A stretch of 64,000 bases of DNA, from positions 14,425,409 through 14,489,408 of the forward strand of contig OY992839.1 in NCBI GenBank assembly GCA_963921425.1, written 5' to 3'. The position numbers and the translations under genes were made by a program. This document shows, in pieces, positions 11,702 through 33,559 of this stretch. The stretch's first letter is position 1, and each line of letters starts with the position of its first letter. The DNA comes from Dryas octopetala. Taxonomy: Eukaryota > Streptophyta > Magnoliopsida > Rosales > Rosaceae. The notes beneath the pieces were generated by a model. The model was not told the DNA's origin. It did no database searches and saw only the letters and a list, made by a program, of their open reading frames with translations.

Positions 11702-12585
11702 CTTTATTTATTTATTTTTTAACCAAGTTTTTAGAGATTATTTTACAAAAAAATAAATTTATCATTATTTTTTTTATTAAAATATGAATGAAAAAAATAA
11801 GAGAGGTGTGAATATAAGTTTATAACTATTCATTTGTAAATCATCAATGGTAAATGGGTGGTTCGCCAAAGAAAAAAGAAAATGAAAAAGAAAAGAACAA
11901 AGGGTGCGGAGGAAATATAGGATTTGACGTTGGCCTTACTGGTAGGTGTGAAAGTCTCAAAACTAGCAAACACTCAGGCATCTTCCAACCGTCGAAGCTC
12001 GGCAAGCTTCGCCTTGGACCTTGCTGGGTCGACTTCCTGCAACCTACCTACAGCTTCCCAAGTATGAATACTCTGTTAAAGTTTTATCCTTTTTTATTCG
12101 AAATTCATTTCAATCTGAACAATGATTAATTAGTGAAAAAGGAAAAAAAACATAAGAAACGCCGCTTGTGTACTCATGGTGTTAGGTCTTTTACATTGTC
12201 AGGACCTGGGGGGATTGCCATCAGTTTACTTGTTTAGTGATTGTCAAAATGAATTTGGTCTCTGACCCAAAAAAAATATAATTGAATTTAGTCTATTTTA
12301 ATGCATATTTGTTGGTTTTGGGCAGCAGTTGAAGGGTTTTTGTGTATTTCGGTATTGTGGACTAATCACTATGTGAGACTTTGTTTCTGAGAAAACGTAG
12401 GGCAATGAAAGAAGATTGAATAATAGCCACATTTGGAAAATTATGGTCTATCTGTGTAATGCAGTTTAGAGTCAACCTGGGATTGCTCTAATAATTCTAG
12501 TTTATGATTAGTTTTGAGTTACTTGCAATTTCAGGTTGTCTTATATTCTATGTTGCTCACCTTCAAACACTAGCTCCTTGCTTAC
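11702..12585 (+). promoter_or_regulatory. VPS3 upstream region with 5'-leader intron
   Basis: After AT-rich sequence to about 11840, the DNA becomes more balanced in composition. A probable leader exon ends at 12061, with donor gtatgaat at 12062. The acceptor is ttgcaatttcag ending at 12534, and 51 nt of leader precede the ATG at 12586. The transcription start cannot be fixed from sequence. No clear TATA box was chosen. Confidence 0.5.
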
Positions 12586-22520
<9,935 letters not shown>

Positions 22521-22810
22521 TCCAGAACAAGTTGATCAGAACAAGTTGATGTGATAATGTAAATTGAAGTTTTTGAGGCTGGGCTATCTTTAAGTCTATA
22601 TGTTCCATGGCTTGTCACTGAGGCTCTGTATCGAGAATTTTCAGGTTTTGACAAATCTGAAGGCCATCTTGAAGTGTATTCTGGAACTGAGGGGCTCAAG
22701 ATTCTGTCAGTTTCTGTTAGACCCAGGTCCCAACTTTGTGGTGTATTATTCAATACCGGAAGCTCCATATAGCAAGTCAGTATGATCTTTACGCAGAATA
22801 CATGTGTTTC

Positions 22811-22900
22811 TTTCTTGTGCAGTTCTTTCATCATCAGCAAGCCAACCTTTGTAACAGGAAAAAAACTTGAAGCTCGATGTCTTGGTTACCAGGTTTGTTT
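22811..22900 (+). repeat. Relic duplicate of the VPS3 terminal exon
   Basis: tttcttgtgcag followed by ctttcatcatcag, then gtaacagg, aagctcgatgtc and ggttaccaggttt parallels the true last exon at 22416-22505 (cttgtgcagtgttttcgtcgtcag, actggtcgcaa, aagcaagatgtcc, ccaggttgg). In the exon frame it soon meets a stop. It lies in the presumed 3' UTR or just beyond. A third, weaker echo sits near 23143-23185. Confidence 0.55.
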
Positions 22901-23476
22901 ATGATCGGCAATGATCTAGAGAAACATGTAGTTTAGAAGTTTGAGATCCGGCTAGCCATTCCTTCTCTGTAGCACCTTCGTTACTGCTTAGTGCTTACAG
23001 CTTAGGATCAGGAATAATACTTGATTTTTGATGACTTGAGTTGAATGACCAAATGTCTGTCATATCCTGTATTATTTGAGGCGTCAGGATTCTGCATTGC
23101 TCACTCATGCAGATACACTGAACATATATTTCTCGTCTTCACTTCTGTCGTCAGGTCAGGGTGAGTTTTCATCCTGCACAGGTTAAAAACAATGTTGTGA
23201 CATTCAAGATCCTTTGACAAATTTTTGTAACATGACCTTATGTATGTATTTGATGTTTACTGAGGTTTGCGATGTTGATGTTAGATACATGTACCTACTT
23301 TATAGTGTATTATTTGTTTGTGAGGTTTGTGAATTTCAGAAATTCAGTTACACTAAAAAAATATAATTTTACATTATTATTAGCTAGAATAAAAAAATAA
23401 TTACATCTTTACTTGATAAAAAATAACAATTATATCAATTCAGTGTATCACTTGAGACTAAATTTAGTTTCAGTTT

Positions 23477-23571
23477 GAATTCAATTTCAGTGAATTCAGT
23501 TTCAGTGCATTCATTACATTCAAATTCAGTTCACTAAATGCACTGAAACTGAATTCACTGAAATTGAATTT
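23477..23571. repeat. 35-bp inverted repeat (MITE-like hairpin)
   Basis: The left arm 23477-23511 (gaattcaatttcagtgaatt...) matches the reverse complement of 23537-23571 at 34 of 35 positions, with a 25-bp loop. Weaker pairing extends outward. Both arms are themselves built from a cagtgaattcagtttcagtg theme. Confidence 0.85.
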
Positions 23572-23589
23572 AGTGAAAATGAAACCCTA

Positions 23590-24750
23590 GACAACGTCGT
23601 CCGATCACCTCACGCGCGACGAGTACACGACAGTCGCTACTACCTCGATCTGTTTCTACCTGCAAATTTGATTCATTATATTTCAGAACCACAATTTCAT
23701 TCAAAATTTATCTAAAACTCATGTTTCACGAACTAAAACTATTTAATCAGTAAATGAAGTAAATTTGTATATACTTATAAATCAATTAAAAAACCCACAT
23801 TTCTATCCGATTAATAACAAATTCAATTAAAACAGATTTACAAACTATACATTTCACAAACAGATTCACAAATCAATTTCAAATTAGGGCTTTTGAAATT
23901 CAAAGCAATTGAACCCAAATTTGTATACCAGTAGAGAGAGACTGTCGAGGGGAGAAGAATAAGACCAAAACCACTTCAATCCGCGCTTGAATGGCCGACA
24001 ACGGCGGCGGTAAGTCTCGGACCTTTTCGGCGTCGATTCGCCGTCCACGGTGGTCAGTTGGAGAATCGGAGACCACCATCACACTCACCACATCGAGAGG
24101 AAGCTTCTGGAAGTGGAGAGCGGCTACGACGTCGCCGGAATCTCGAAGTCACTGCCAAAGATGATGATCGGACTTCGGGCTGCATTTGGGTTTTTGGGAA
24201 AGAGAAGGCCATGGATAGATAGAGGAAGAAGAGGCGAGAAGAACCCAACTAGTCCGGCACCTCGTCGTCGCAGAAATCGAGGGATCGCCGGCGAGGGAGC
24301 TTGGGTCTGCCTTGACCCGATCCTTCATTGATGTTAGGTTTCATGGAGAGTGGAGGGCAGGGAGAGGAAGAGGGAGGAAAGACGAGCTTGATGGGACCGG
24401 TATCGCCGACAACCGTTGCTAGACAGCGGCGAACGCGCCGACGACAGCAGCGGGGGGGGAGAGAGAGAGAGAGAGATATATATATATATATATATATAAC
24501 ACAGTGGGGAGAGAGAGAGAGAGAGCACACAGATGGGAGAGAGAGAGAGTACATAGATGAAAAAGAAAAATAAATAAAAGGGGTAAAACTGAAAAATTAA
24601 AAGATGAGGAGTCAAATTTGGTTGGGTATTAGTTGACTAGGGGGTTTAGGAAAATATTAAGTGTAAGATTGGGGTTATGGGAGAGGTAGATTTTGGGTGA
24701 GGGTTATGAGAGATTTTTTCTCTAACTAGGGGGTTTATAATTATTAACAT
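23590..24750. other. GC-rich non-coding block with GA and TA tracts
   Basis: This stretch is much richer in CpG (acgtcgtccgatc, ggcggcggtaag, cgtcgcc) than its surroundings. It ends in GA-repeats (24463-24548) split by a (TA)n run (24476-24498). The open frames on both strands are arginine- or serine-rich and carry no domain that I recognise. It may be a gene fragment carried by a transposon. No ends were found. Confidence 0.35.
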
Positions 24751-26990
24751 TAAAAAGTATTAAAATTGTAAATATAAATAGTTAGAAAATGGATTAATAA
24801 ATACAAATATTAAAATTGTAAAAAATATAATGGTTTAATAAATAGTTGATAGAAATATAAATAGTAGTAAAATGAATATTTATGATTTAAAAAATTGTGA
24901 TTAATAAATAGCATCTAAAAAATATATAGAAAATTAGGATTAAATACCAAATCTCAATAATTTTTTGGTATAGCATGAAGACCATTTAATTTTTCAAATG
25001 AACTATCAAATTTAAATGTAGTTTTTTAGATTATGTCACAAATATGTTGACCCCTTTGATTTGAGCCTTTTCTATTTGACATTTTTATCCTTTGGCTCAC
25101 ATATGATGAGTGTTAGTTAAATTTTATAAGGTTTTGACAAAATTGCCTTTGAGACTTTTATATTATTTTGAAATTTGCTAATGTAGTCTCAACTTCACAT
25201 TTAGTTGTGACTGTACGACACTCACAACTTCAAATTTAGTTGTGATTGAACGACAGTCACATCTAAGTTGTGAGACAGTCACAGTTAAGTTGTGACTTAA
25301 TTGAATTTTTTTTTTAGAGAAATTATACTACAATATAGTATAAATAGAAATCAAAACAATACTTTTATTCAAAATAATATATAATATAGTGGTGTGAGTT
25401 GTCTCTTTCAATTTACCAAGACAGTCACAGTTAAGTTGTGACTGGATTGATTTTTTTTTTTTAATACAATATAGTATAAATTAATGTAATATTTGTGATG
25501 TAATATTATTTTTATTTTTTTATTGTAGTGGCATGTGATGTAATATATGTAAATTCTAATACCTTTTACTTTATTAATTTGTTTGACTTTTCAACTAGTA
25601 CCTAATCTAAAATGCTATTTAATTTTGGTACCTAAACTAAAAAGTTATTGAAATTTACTAGTTAAAATCAATAGACCTAAAAATATAATGAATGTTATAT
25701 AAGGGCATTTTAGTAATCAAGCTCATTTTAATTCTGATTCCTACTAGTTAGTAAACACGTTTATAGAAATTAATTTTATTTTCATTTTCATTCCTAATGG
25801 TTAGTAAACACGTTAATGAGAATAACTGATTCCGATTCTTGTTCATTTTTGATTCATGTATATTATGATTCATTCTCATTCTCATTCATGCTCATTCTGA
25901 TTCTTGCTCATTCCAATTCCAGTTTAGTAAACATACCCTAAACACATTAAATGGATTATTTTGTTAAGGCAACTTCCAAAAATAGACATTTTATCATTTT
26001 TATGTGGTGTTCGTCGATGAAGTTTTCACTTATGAACTAGACTATAAACCTTTTTTTTATTTATTATTATTACAATAATTGATGTCCAAAAGGCTTACTC
26101 CTCCGCTTTTAAAACATTGATATTTATATAATCTGTATTATAAATTTAAACTTATATATATTTGTAAATATTAGAAAAGAAAAAGAAAAATAATTTGTAC
26201 AGCGTATCACTATTATACATATATGATTATGCATTTATCATATAATAGTATATATATTATATTATATATGTTCACCAATTATACATATATTATAGTAATC
26301 TCCAATCATTTTTCTCCAATTTGAGGAAAAGTTAGGAAAAAAAATTGGATTTGGAGAGGGCTCTCCAATACTAAGGTTGAAATTTTTCTTAATTTTTTTT
26401 TTCTTGGGTTTCTAGTTTAAAATTTGACTATTGGAGAGTTTGAGGAGCCTCATTCATTCAACTTGATTTGGGAAATTTTTTAGGAAAATCTCAAATTTGA
26501 AGAGATTTTAAGAAAGGGTTAGAGTTGTATTTTATGTCATTTTTTCCAAAAATCTAAATTTGTGGACAGGTTCTAAATGATACATAAGTTCATTCTACAC
26601 CTTACAATGTTAAATCAACTCAACTAATATTCATTTTAAATGTTAAAATGATCCACTTAATGATATATAAGCCCATAATGTGACTATATAAGCTTGAATT
26701 TTTGTGTTTTATAAATTTTAGACATGTTTATGTAAATCTATAAGTATTATTTTTATGCGTTTTTCTTATAAACAATTGCATAGAGTATAGTTATTATTCA
26801 ACCATAACAATTTTGTAAAACAAAAGAAAAAAAGAAGCATGTACTCATGTTCCCGAGTTTTTGAAAGTGAACCGGTCTATCACCGATTTTTTGATGTTTA
26901 TTTGGAGTTTAAACAAAAATAGCCCTATTATATTTATACAATAGTTTAGAGATTAATTTTTATCTAAAATATGATTATAGAGGAAATTAC
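24751..26990. other. AT-rich intergenic spacer
   Basis: No gene is supported. About 25190-25445 contains four or five diverged copies of a short phrase built on acagtcac and aagttgtgac. About 25800-25930 is a degenerate attctcattc repeat flanked by agtaaacac words, a common pattern in decayed non-autonomous elements. Confidence 0.5.
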
Positions 26991-28912
26991 AAATTTAGTC
27001 TATGAAAATTATATTTTGATATGAATGGAGTGCATGGAATATGGAGAACCTATTCGTGGCGGAGAGTTCGAGAATAGAAATGGATGATGGAAAATCCGGC
27101 CCAACCCGCTTTGTAGGCCTCCAATTCGGCCCAAATCTGTTCTGTAAGTGGCCCCAAAATTATATTTGGGCGTATTTAGAACCAGCCCTGTTCTTGCGGC
27201 ATTGTGCAGTGAGAAATTCGGACCCACGGCTCTCCCGGGCTTTTCTTTATTTCCCGTTTCATAAGGCAGAATGCAAGGCGCTCTCAACCGTTGGATGAGA
27301 CCACATTCCCTCAAGATCCGCGTTGAATTCCAACGGCTTTTAACGCCTACAATCTTGCAACTGCCCTCTTGACATTGTCTGATCTCTCTGAATGGGCAAC
27401 AAACAAGTCATACACTGAACCCTCTCGCCCAGTTCAGCACCACATTCTCAACCCAGAGGGAACCAAAATGCTGTCATTTCCATTTTCTTCATATGGGTAT
27501 TTCCATTTATCATCTTTTTCATTCAAACATGCTCTTCTATATGAAATGCACACCTTACCCATGTGCTATGTCCCAATACTCATAATTCTGTGTCTCTGAA
27601 TTTGTGCGAGTTTGCATTTTGTTTTTCTTTACCAAAGTGGCAGGAAGCATTGTTAGGTGATGTTGCATTTGATTGGATAGGTTTCATGATGCATTGATTT
27701 GGATCTGGTATTTTATATGACTATTATTTTTCCTTCTGTGGATTTAAATTTTATGGAGGCCTTTCATTTGAACAATGCTATCATAATAAACCAAATAATA
27801 GTTGGGTAGAAAATTTAGGGCCCCTAAAGTGATGTTTTTGTTTTTGGTTTTCTGTTTATTTATTTTTTATTTTTTGTTTATTTCAATTAAAGAAAGATAG
27901 GTAAGATGGAGATGAGAAGGAGAATATAGAGATAAGAGATGTGAAGGAGAAAGGAGGAAGAACACATTTTGGTTTTTAAAATTAAAGTTACTTTCTTCTA
28001 TTTTTATCAAGCAATTCTCAAGTGTAAGGTACTGTAGCCTATTCAGTGGTTTGGTTTTCCCTTCATCTGTTTCTATTTCGTATTTCAACGGGCTAGTGTG
28101 TGATTCAGTTGTTCATACCATCAACTCATGCTATATCAAGAATTCTTTTGACAAAATTTTATTTGTTAGCTTGATATACATTGTTGGCTCATTTCCAAAT
28201 AGTTTAAGGTAGTCTGTGGTTATCTAACATAGTCACATAGCCTTAGTTTCAGGAGGTCCTGCATTTGAGAACTCTAATTCCCACTCCCCACTTCTTTGTT
28301 GGTTTTGCAAAGTGCAGGGTGAGGCTGGACCTATATGTTTCTCTCTCAATTTTCATTTCTTTGCATTTCCACGTGCAGGATGGGCTGCACGTGAGGAGGG
28401 TATTAGCTTGATATAAATTGTTGGTCCACTCCCCAACTAATTAAACTTTTGGGGTCTTGTAGTTGTCTAACAATCTTCAATTCGATCATGACCTTCTTTC
28501 ATTTTAATCATTCTAAATTTCAAATGGTTCACTAAGTTTTGATGTGTCTGGTATAATAGAAGTTATTTACTGCTTTTATCACCTGAATTTGGCCTGCATA
28601 TGAATTTGTGGTTAGGTATAGAGCGAATGCTCAAGACTGCCTTACTAACTGCTGAATTTTGGTATGGTTCTTGTGAAACAGGCGTTAACTGGATCTCATT
28701 TTTAAGGATTTCTTTTTCCATACAAAAGAAATATTAACAACACATGAACCAGATTGGAGAACTGGTGCTTATGAATTTGTGACCCGAGGCAGAGAGGACA
28801 CGAGTGACCAGATTTTTTGATCTACTCAGTGTTAGCCAGCACAAATTGGAGGTATTATATGTTGCCACTTGAAACCTTTGAGTGAGTAGCTTGAGTTCAA
28901 AATATCAGTGGA
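26991..28912 (+). promoter_or_regulatory. Upstream and leader region of the MA3 gene
   Basis: A GC-richer block at 27040-27320 (ggcccaacccgctt, cggcccaaatctg, gggccccaaaa-type words) suggests a core promoter; GGCCCA elements are common in plant housekeeping promoters. The leader is probably interrupted by one or more introns between about 27450 and 28700, but the sites cannot be chosen with confidence. A TRIM-like element occupies 28164-28472. Confidence 0.4.
28164..28472 (+). mobile_element. TRIM-like element in the MA3 gene leader
   Basis: A 66-bp terminal repeat at 28164-28229 (TGTTAGCTTGATAT...CTAACA) recurs at 28401-28472. A purine tract gtgaggaggg (28391-28400) sits directly before the right copy, as expected for a polypurine tract. 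The 170-bp interior is non-coding. The left primer-binding site is not convincing and no target duplication was confirmed. Two CACGTG G-boxes (28370-28375 and 28388-28393) lie in its interior. It is non-coding and old. Confidence 0.65.
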
Positions 28913-31593
28913 ATGGAATTTAGTGATGGTTTTGTATCAAATGAGCATCGGGAGCTTCACCGAGCTGCTTCAGAAAGTGCAGATCCATTATCTGTTTCTC
29001 CACTGCACATCTCTCCAAAGTCTCCGCGGTCCCCAAAGTCTCCGAAGTCCCCAAAGATGCAAGGAAAACATGGAAAAGGAAGCCCAGTCAAGCAGGATAA
29101 GCATTCACATTCTCCAGTAGATGGGCGTCCTAAAAAAGGTAAACTACACTTGGGAAAATCTTCTCACAGCCTGCTGGAAGGTTTTTCTTTTGCATTATTT
29201 AATGTCTAGAAAGAGACACTCAAGAGCTCCAATTTAGACAATGTCGTAGAGTTATACTGTTACTCAGAGTTTGCCTTGACAAGTTAAGTTCAGTCTTCAG
29301 ACTAAAAGGCATACTTGTATAATTGAAATGGTCTAGGTAGATCATATTCAGATGGAGAAAACCTTAGGCATATGCTGTTATTTGTTGGTTAGCAAGCAAG
29401 TGTTCGAAAGATATAATCTATGAATTGAAGATACTATGTTTTTATTGTTTTTTTCAATAGTGGTCTTTGGCGCTGAATTTTATGAAGACAATTATTATGC
29501 AGGTGGTTCTGGGGGAAAAGGCACCTGGGGAGGGTTACTTGATACAGATGACAGTCACACTCTTGACCCTAATGACCCAAACTTCAATAGCAGTGAGGTA
29601 AGTAATTATAAACTACACCTTTTATATTCTACTCTTCCTGGATCTTGTTATGAAAATATTACCAACAGATACATTGCTCAGTTTAATTTATATTTTCTAT
29701 TGTACTTGAATTTTGTCATTGTGTTTTACCAATTATAAAGAAAATGCCTGTTGGTTGCAGGAATATGAACATCCAAATGCAAACAAAGAGAGAGTGGATT
29801 TTGAGGAGTACAAAAAGAAAGCTACAATAATAGTGGAGGAATACTTTGCTACTGATGACATTACCTCAACTGCAAATGAACTGAGAGAACTTGATATGCC
29901 TATTTATAGCTACTATTTTGTAAAGAAGCTTGTTTCTAAGGCTATGGATAGGCATGACAAAGAGAAAGAAATGGCTGCTGTTCTTTTATCTGCACTATAT
30001 GCTGACTTCATTGATCCCCAACAAGTTTACAAAGGATTCTGTAAATTGGTAGAATCCGCAGATGACTTGATTGTGGATATACCAGATGCAGTTGATGTTC
30101 TTGCATTGTTCATTGCCCGAGCTGTGGTTGATGACATACTTCCTCCTGCATTCTTGAAAAAACAAATGAATTACTTACCTAAGGATTCAAAAGGGGTTGA
30201 AGTCTTGAAAAGAGCTGAGAAGGGCTACTTAGCAGCCCCTCTCCATGCAGAAATCATTGAGCGGCGATGGGGAGGTAGCAAGAAAAGAACCGTTGAGGAT
30301 GTTAAGGCTAAGATAAATAATTTGTTGATAGAGTATGTCGTAAGTGGTGACAAGAAAGAGGCATGTAGATGCATCAAGGATTTGAAAGTTCCTTTTTTCC
30401 ACCATGAAATAGTTAAACGAGCTCTTGTAATGGCAATGGAGAGGCGGCAAGCTGAAGGCCAGCTACTAGATTTGTTGAAGGAAGCTGCTGAAGAAGGTTT
30501 GATTAACTCAAGCCAAGTATCAAAAGGCTTTGGTAGGATTATTGACTCTGTTGATGACTTATCACTTGACATACCTAATGCACGCGGAATATTGCAGTCA
30601 TTGATTTCTAAGGCAGCATCAGAGGGCTGGTTGTGTGCCTCATCTTTGAAGTCACTCTCGTCGGAGCCAGAAAAGCGATCATTAGAAGATAGTGTTGCCA
30701 GAATTTTCAAGTTGAAGGCTCAATCTATTATTCAAGAGTACTTCTTGTCTGGGGATATTTTAGAGGTAAGCAGTTGTCTAGAGTCAGAGAACAGTACTTG
30801 TTCATCAGAGCTGAATGCTATATTTGTTAAAAGATTGATAACTGTAGCGATGGATCGGAAGAACAGGGAGAAGGAAATGGCATCTGTATTACTGTCATCC
30901 TTGTGTTTTCCATCCGATGATGTTGTAAATGGGTTTGTAATGCTTATAGAATCTGCAGATGACACAGCTCTGGATAATCCAGTTGTTGTTGAAGATCTTG
31001 CAATGTTTCTAGCTAGAGCTGTGGTGGATGAAGTCATATCCCCACAACACTTGGAAGAGATTGGAAGTCAGTGCTTGGCACAAGAGTCAATTGGGTGGAA
31101 GGTGCTTAAAATGGCAAAGTCATTGCTTAAGGCTCGACTTTCTGGGGAGCGAATCTTAAGATGTTGGGGTGGTGGAGGAAGCAGCAGGCCTGGATGGGCC
31201 GTTGAGGATGTTAAGGATAAGATTGGAAAGTTGCTAGAAGAATTTGAGTCTGGAGGAGATGTAAGAGAGGCTTGCCGCTGCATGAAGGAGTTAGGCATGC
31301 CATTTTTTAACCATGAGGTTGTCAAAAAAGCTTTGGTGACAATTATGGAAAAGAAGAATGAAAGACTTTGGATTTTGCTAGAGGAATGCTTTGGATCTGG
31401 ACTCATAACAATGAATCAAATGACGAAGGGGTTCGGGAGAGTTGCAGAATCTCTAGATGATTTGGCTTTGGATGTTCCTGATGCCCAGAAACAATTTACT
31501 CGTTATGTTGAACGAGCAAAGACTGCAGGGTGGCTGGATTCCTCATTTTGTTTTGGCAAACCAGGACATGTTTCAGAGAATGGCACCTGCTAA
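28913..31593 (+). CDS. MA3-domain translation regulatory factor (MRF / ECIP1-like, four MA3 domains)
   Basis: Exons are 28913-29138, 29503-29597 and 29761-31593. They sum to 2154 nt with phases agreeing (717 aa). The N-terminal 75 residues are low in complexity, with a repeated PKSPKSPK motif. The segment GTWGGLLDTD typical of plant MRF proteins follows in exon 2. Four MA3 repeats start near residues 122, 285, 426 and 588. Each is an eIF4A-binding helical repeat, seen as EEYKKKATIIVEEYFATDD, VEDVKAKINNLLIEYV, LKAQSIIQEYFLSGD and VEDVKDKIGKLLEEF. Related Arabidopsis MRF proteins bind eIF4A and adjust translation under carbon and energy stress downstream of TOR. Length agrees with the family (about 700 aa). 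The third exon alone holds all four repeats without interruption. Confidence 0.92.
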
Positions 31594-32717
31594 TTGTAAT
31601 GAGGTAAACTTTGTATTCCATCTGCCTGATTGCACATGCCTGCAGACAAAAATTCGTAAGTGCAATCAGCAGAAGTTGTAAATTTCTGGTTACAATTTCC
31701 TTTAGAGCTTTTGTTTTTTTCTTACCTGGCTCATATCAATTGGCAACTCGAAGATAATTTCTTTTTCTGGGATGAATAAGAATTACCATTTTAAACTAAT
31801 CACAGTATAAGCAGACAGAGCTGCACCAAAAACTAGCAGGTTTCCCTGCACAAGAAACACAGCAGAAACTCAATACCAAGTCAATTACAAGCTAAAATAG
31901 AAGCTGAGCAACCCTAAGCCTCACAAGATTCATGTTCTCAGCACTATTCTTTGCATTAAAAAGACCTGGAATTTTGATTTTAATTTCTTCTGTAATCAAC
32001 TGAATCAATTTGATCTCTTGTGAGGAATTTATTCTTGTGAATTCTCTTATTTCTTTCAGTCCAACATTATTGATAAACAAGCCCATCCAAGACTCCAAGT
32101 CAGCATCTACAGAGTAACTGGAAGGCTTTTGCCCCTTTAAGTTAGTTTTTTCTGAACCCCAACAAATGCCACCATTCAACAGTAGGCAGAGAATCTCTGA
32201 CTGCCTTCCAGATTTCATTAAAATTGACAAATTGTAGCAACCAGATTTAGAGACCCTCCAAATGACATTATTTTGGCAGCCACCATTCCTTTCAGCATTA
32301 AACAAACCTGCTTGTATTTGCAATTTTGAACAATGTCTTTTGATCCTGCTGGAGGCCATGCCCAATTTTTCATGAATTTTTTTTTTTTTTTTTTTTTTTT
32401 TGGGGTAAATTGATCCCATGATTAATAGTGGTCGACTGGCTACCAATTCGTGAGCCAAAATTTGCAGCAAGATAAATGTCAAGATTTCACATTTTTCTTT
32501 TCCGAAAACCATTTCATATATATGAAAATAAAAAGTTGTCCAAACGAGTGACATGTTACCCTGGAGGAGAAATAAAAGGGCCACTGAATAATCAACTGGC
32601 AATTTGAACTCAACAATCATAATCATTAATGACAATGTCAATTACACAGGCCTTTTATCAAACAGATTACATTCAGCATAATCAACTCGTTTGATTTCCT
32701 CTTTTCAATAGAGATTC
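31594..32717. other. 3' flanks of the MA3 and TAF9 genes, with a 249-codon minus-strand frame
   Basis: The two genes converge here, so both 3' UTRs must lie in this 1.1 kb. A minus-strand frame of 249 codons (32641 to 31892) spans most of it. It runs through a poly-A-encoded lysine stretch (32377-32400) and resembles no family I know. Segments such as YSVDADLESWMGLFINNVGL look protein-like, but codon use is AT-driven. It is reported as a doubtful frame and not called a gene. Confidence 0.4.
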
Positions 32718-33339
32718 TCACTTGGTACGTTTAGCAAGGGGAAAGGACACCCTTTGAGGAGTACCCATTGGCACATCAGAGTCCTTGTGTTGTTCTTGAG
32801 CCGAAGAATTGGGATCTACAGCTTCTTCATCCTCCTCCATTTCATCCACTGCTTGATTTGCTTGCTTCTTCGGAATCCCCAACTGATAATTCGGCCTTAT
32901 CAACGTATCCTGTTCAGGCGGCAGAGCCACACCAGGCCCTGCAATCGATTTCGGTAATGGGATTTTGTTTCTGTTCCTCGCCAACTCCAGCAGAACCTGG
33001 ATCGAGCTCAATTTCATAACTCAGATTCAGCAGATGAAGAAGAAAAGGGACTGAGGGAGTAAAATTGATTGATTTATTCACCTCTCTTGGTGGGGGTTGC
33101 GAGAAGCTGAAATTGACCTTGGACTGAATCGCGAGCTTGACATCGTCGCAGTCGATTGCGGCCTTTCCGGCGTGTTCGGAGTAGACCTGTGCGTCGGTGA
33201 GTACGTCGACCACGTATCGATACCATAGCTCCAGGAATTGGTGGATGACGCGAGGTTCATGGTCCTCCACGCCCATCGATTTCAAGAGCGTTTTCACGAT
33301 TTTTGCATCTCTGGGCAAGTCCTCTTCTTCTCCGGCCAT
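32718..33339 (-). CDS. TAF9: TAF9, histone-fold subunit of TFIID/SAGA
   Basis: Exon 1 is 33339-33082 (86 codons) and exon 2 is 32996-32718 (92 codons plus stop), joined in phase 0 for 178 aa. Residues 8-80 form the histone fold: [40 protein letters not shown] and [20 protein letters not shown]. The next part, [16 protein letters not shown], is the conserved TAF9 extension. The C-terminus is acidic and then basic ([17 protein letters not shown]). In plants as in other eukaryotes TAF9 pairs with TAF6 in TFIID and in SAGA. Length matches the family (about 180 aa). It converges with the MA3 gene. Confidence 0.95.
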
Positions 33340-33448
33340 TTTTGGGTTCTGGGTACTGATTCTAGGGCTTTTGCGACGGTGATAAACAGAGAAAGTGAGG
33401 CTGAGGGTCGACTGTCGAAGACTCTAACTCTGCCGATTCTTGTGAAGG

Positions 33449-33452
<4 letters not shown>

Positions 33453-33503
<51 letters not shown>
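33453..33503 (+). repeat. (TC)n microsatellite upstream of TAF9
   Basis: About 25 TC repeats lie 114 bp upstream of the TAF9 start. As read along the TAF9 strand this is a (GA)n tract, the type known in plant core promoters and bound by GAGA-binding (BBR/BPC) factors. It follows tgtgaaggtaaa, which also looks like a donor site on the plus strand. Confidence 0.9.
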
Positions 33504-33507
<4 letters not shown>

Positions 33508-33559
33508 CTCACTCTCGCCCTCTCAATATGGATTTTAAAAGAGTTTTTTGGCGTTGGAT

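Noticed and set aside
23900-24331. Candidate GC-rich host exon
   Set aside because: Frames on both strands are open but arginine/serine-rich, no domain is recognised and splice sites do not build a product.
28200-28400. tRNA-derived SINE suggested by ggaggtcctgcatttgagaa
   Set aside because: The flanking 66-72 bp terminal repeats and purine tract fit a TRIM better; the B-box-like word is too diverged.
30225-31406. Minus-strand frames of 73-161 codons
   Set aside because: They are antisense shadows of the MA3 gene's large third exon.
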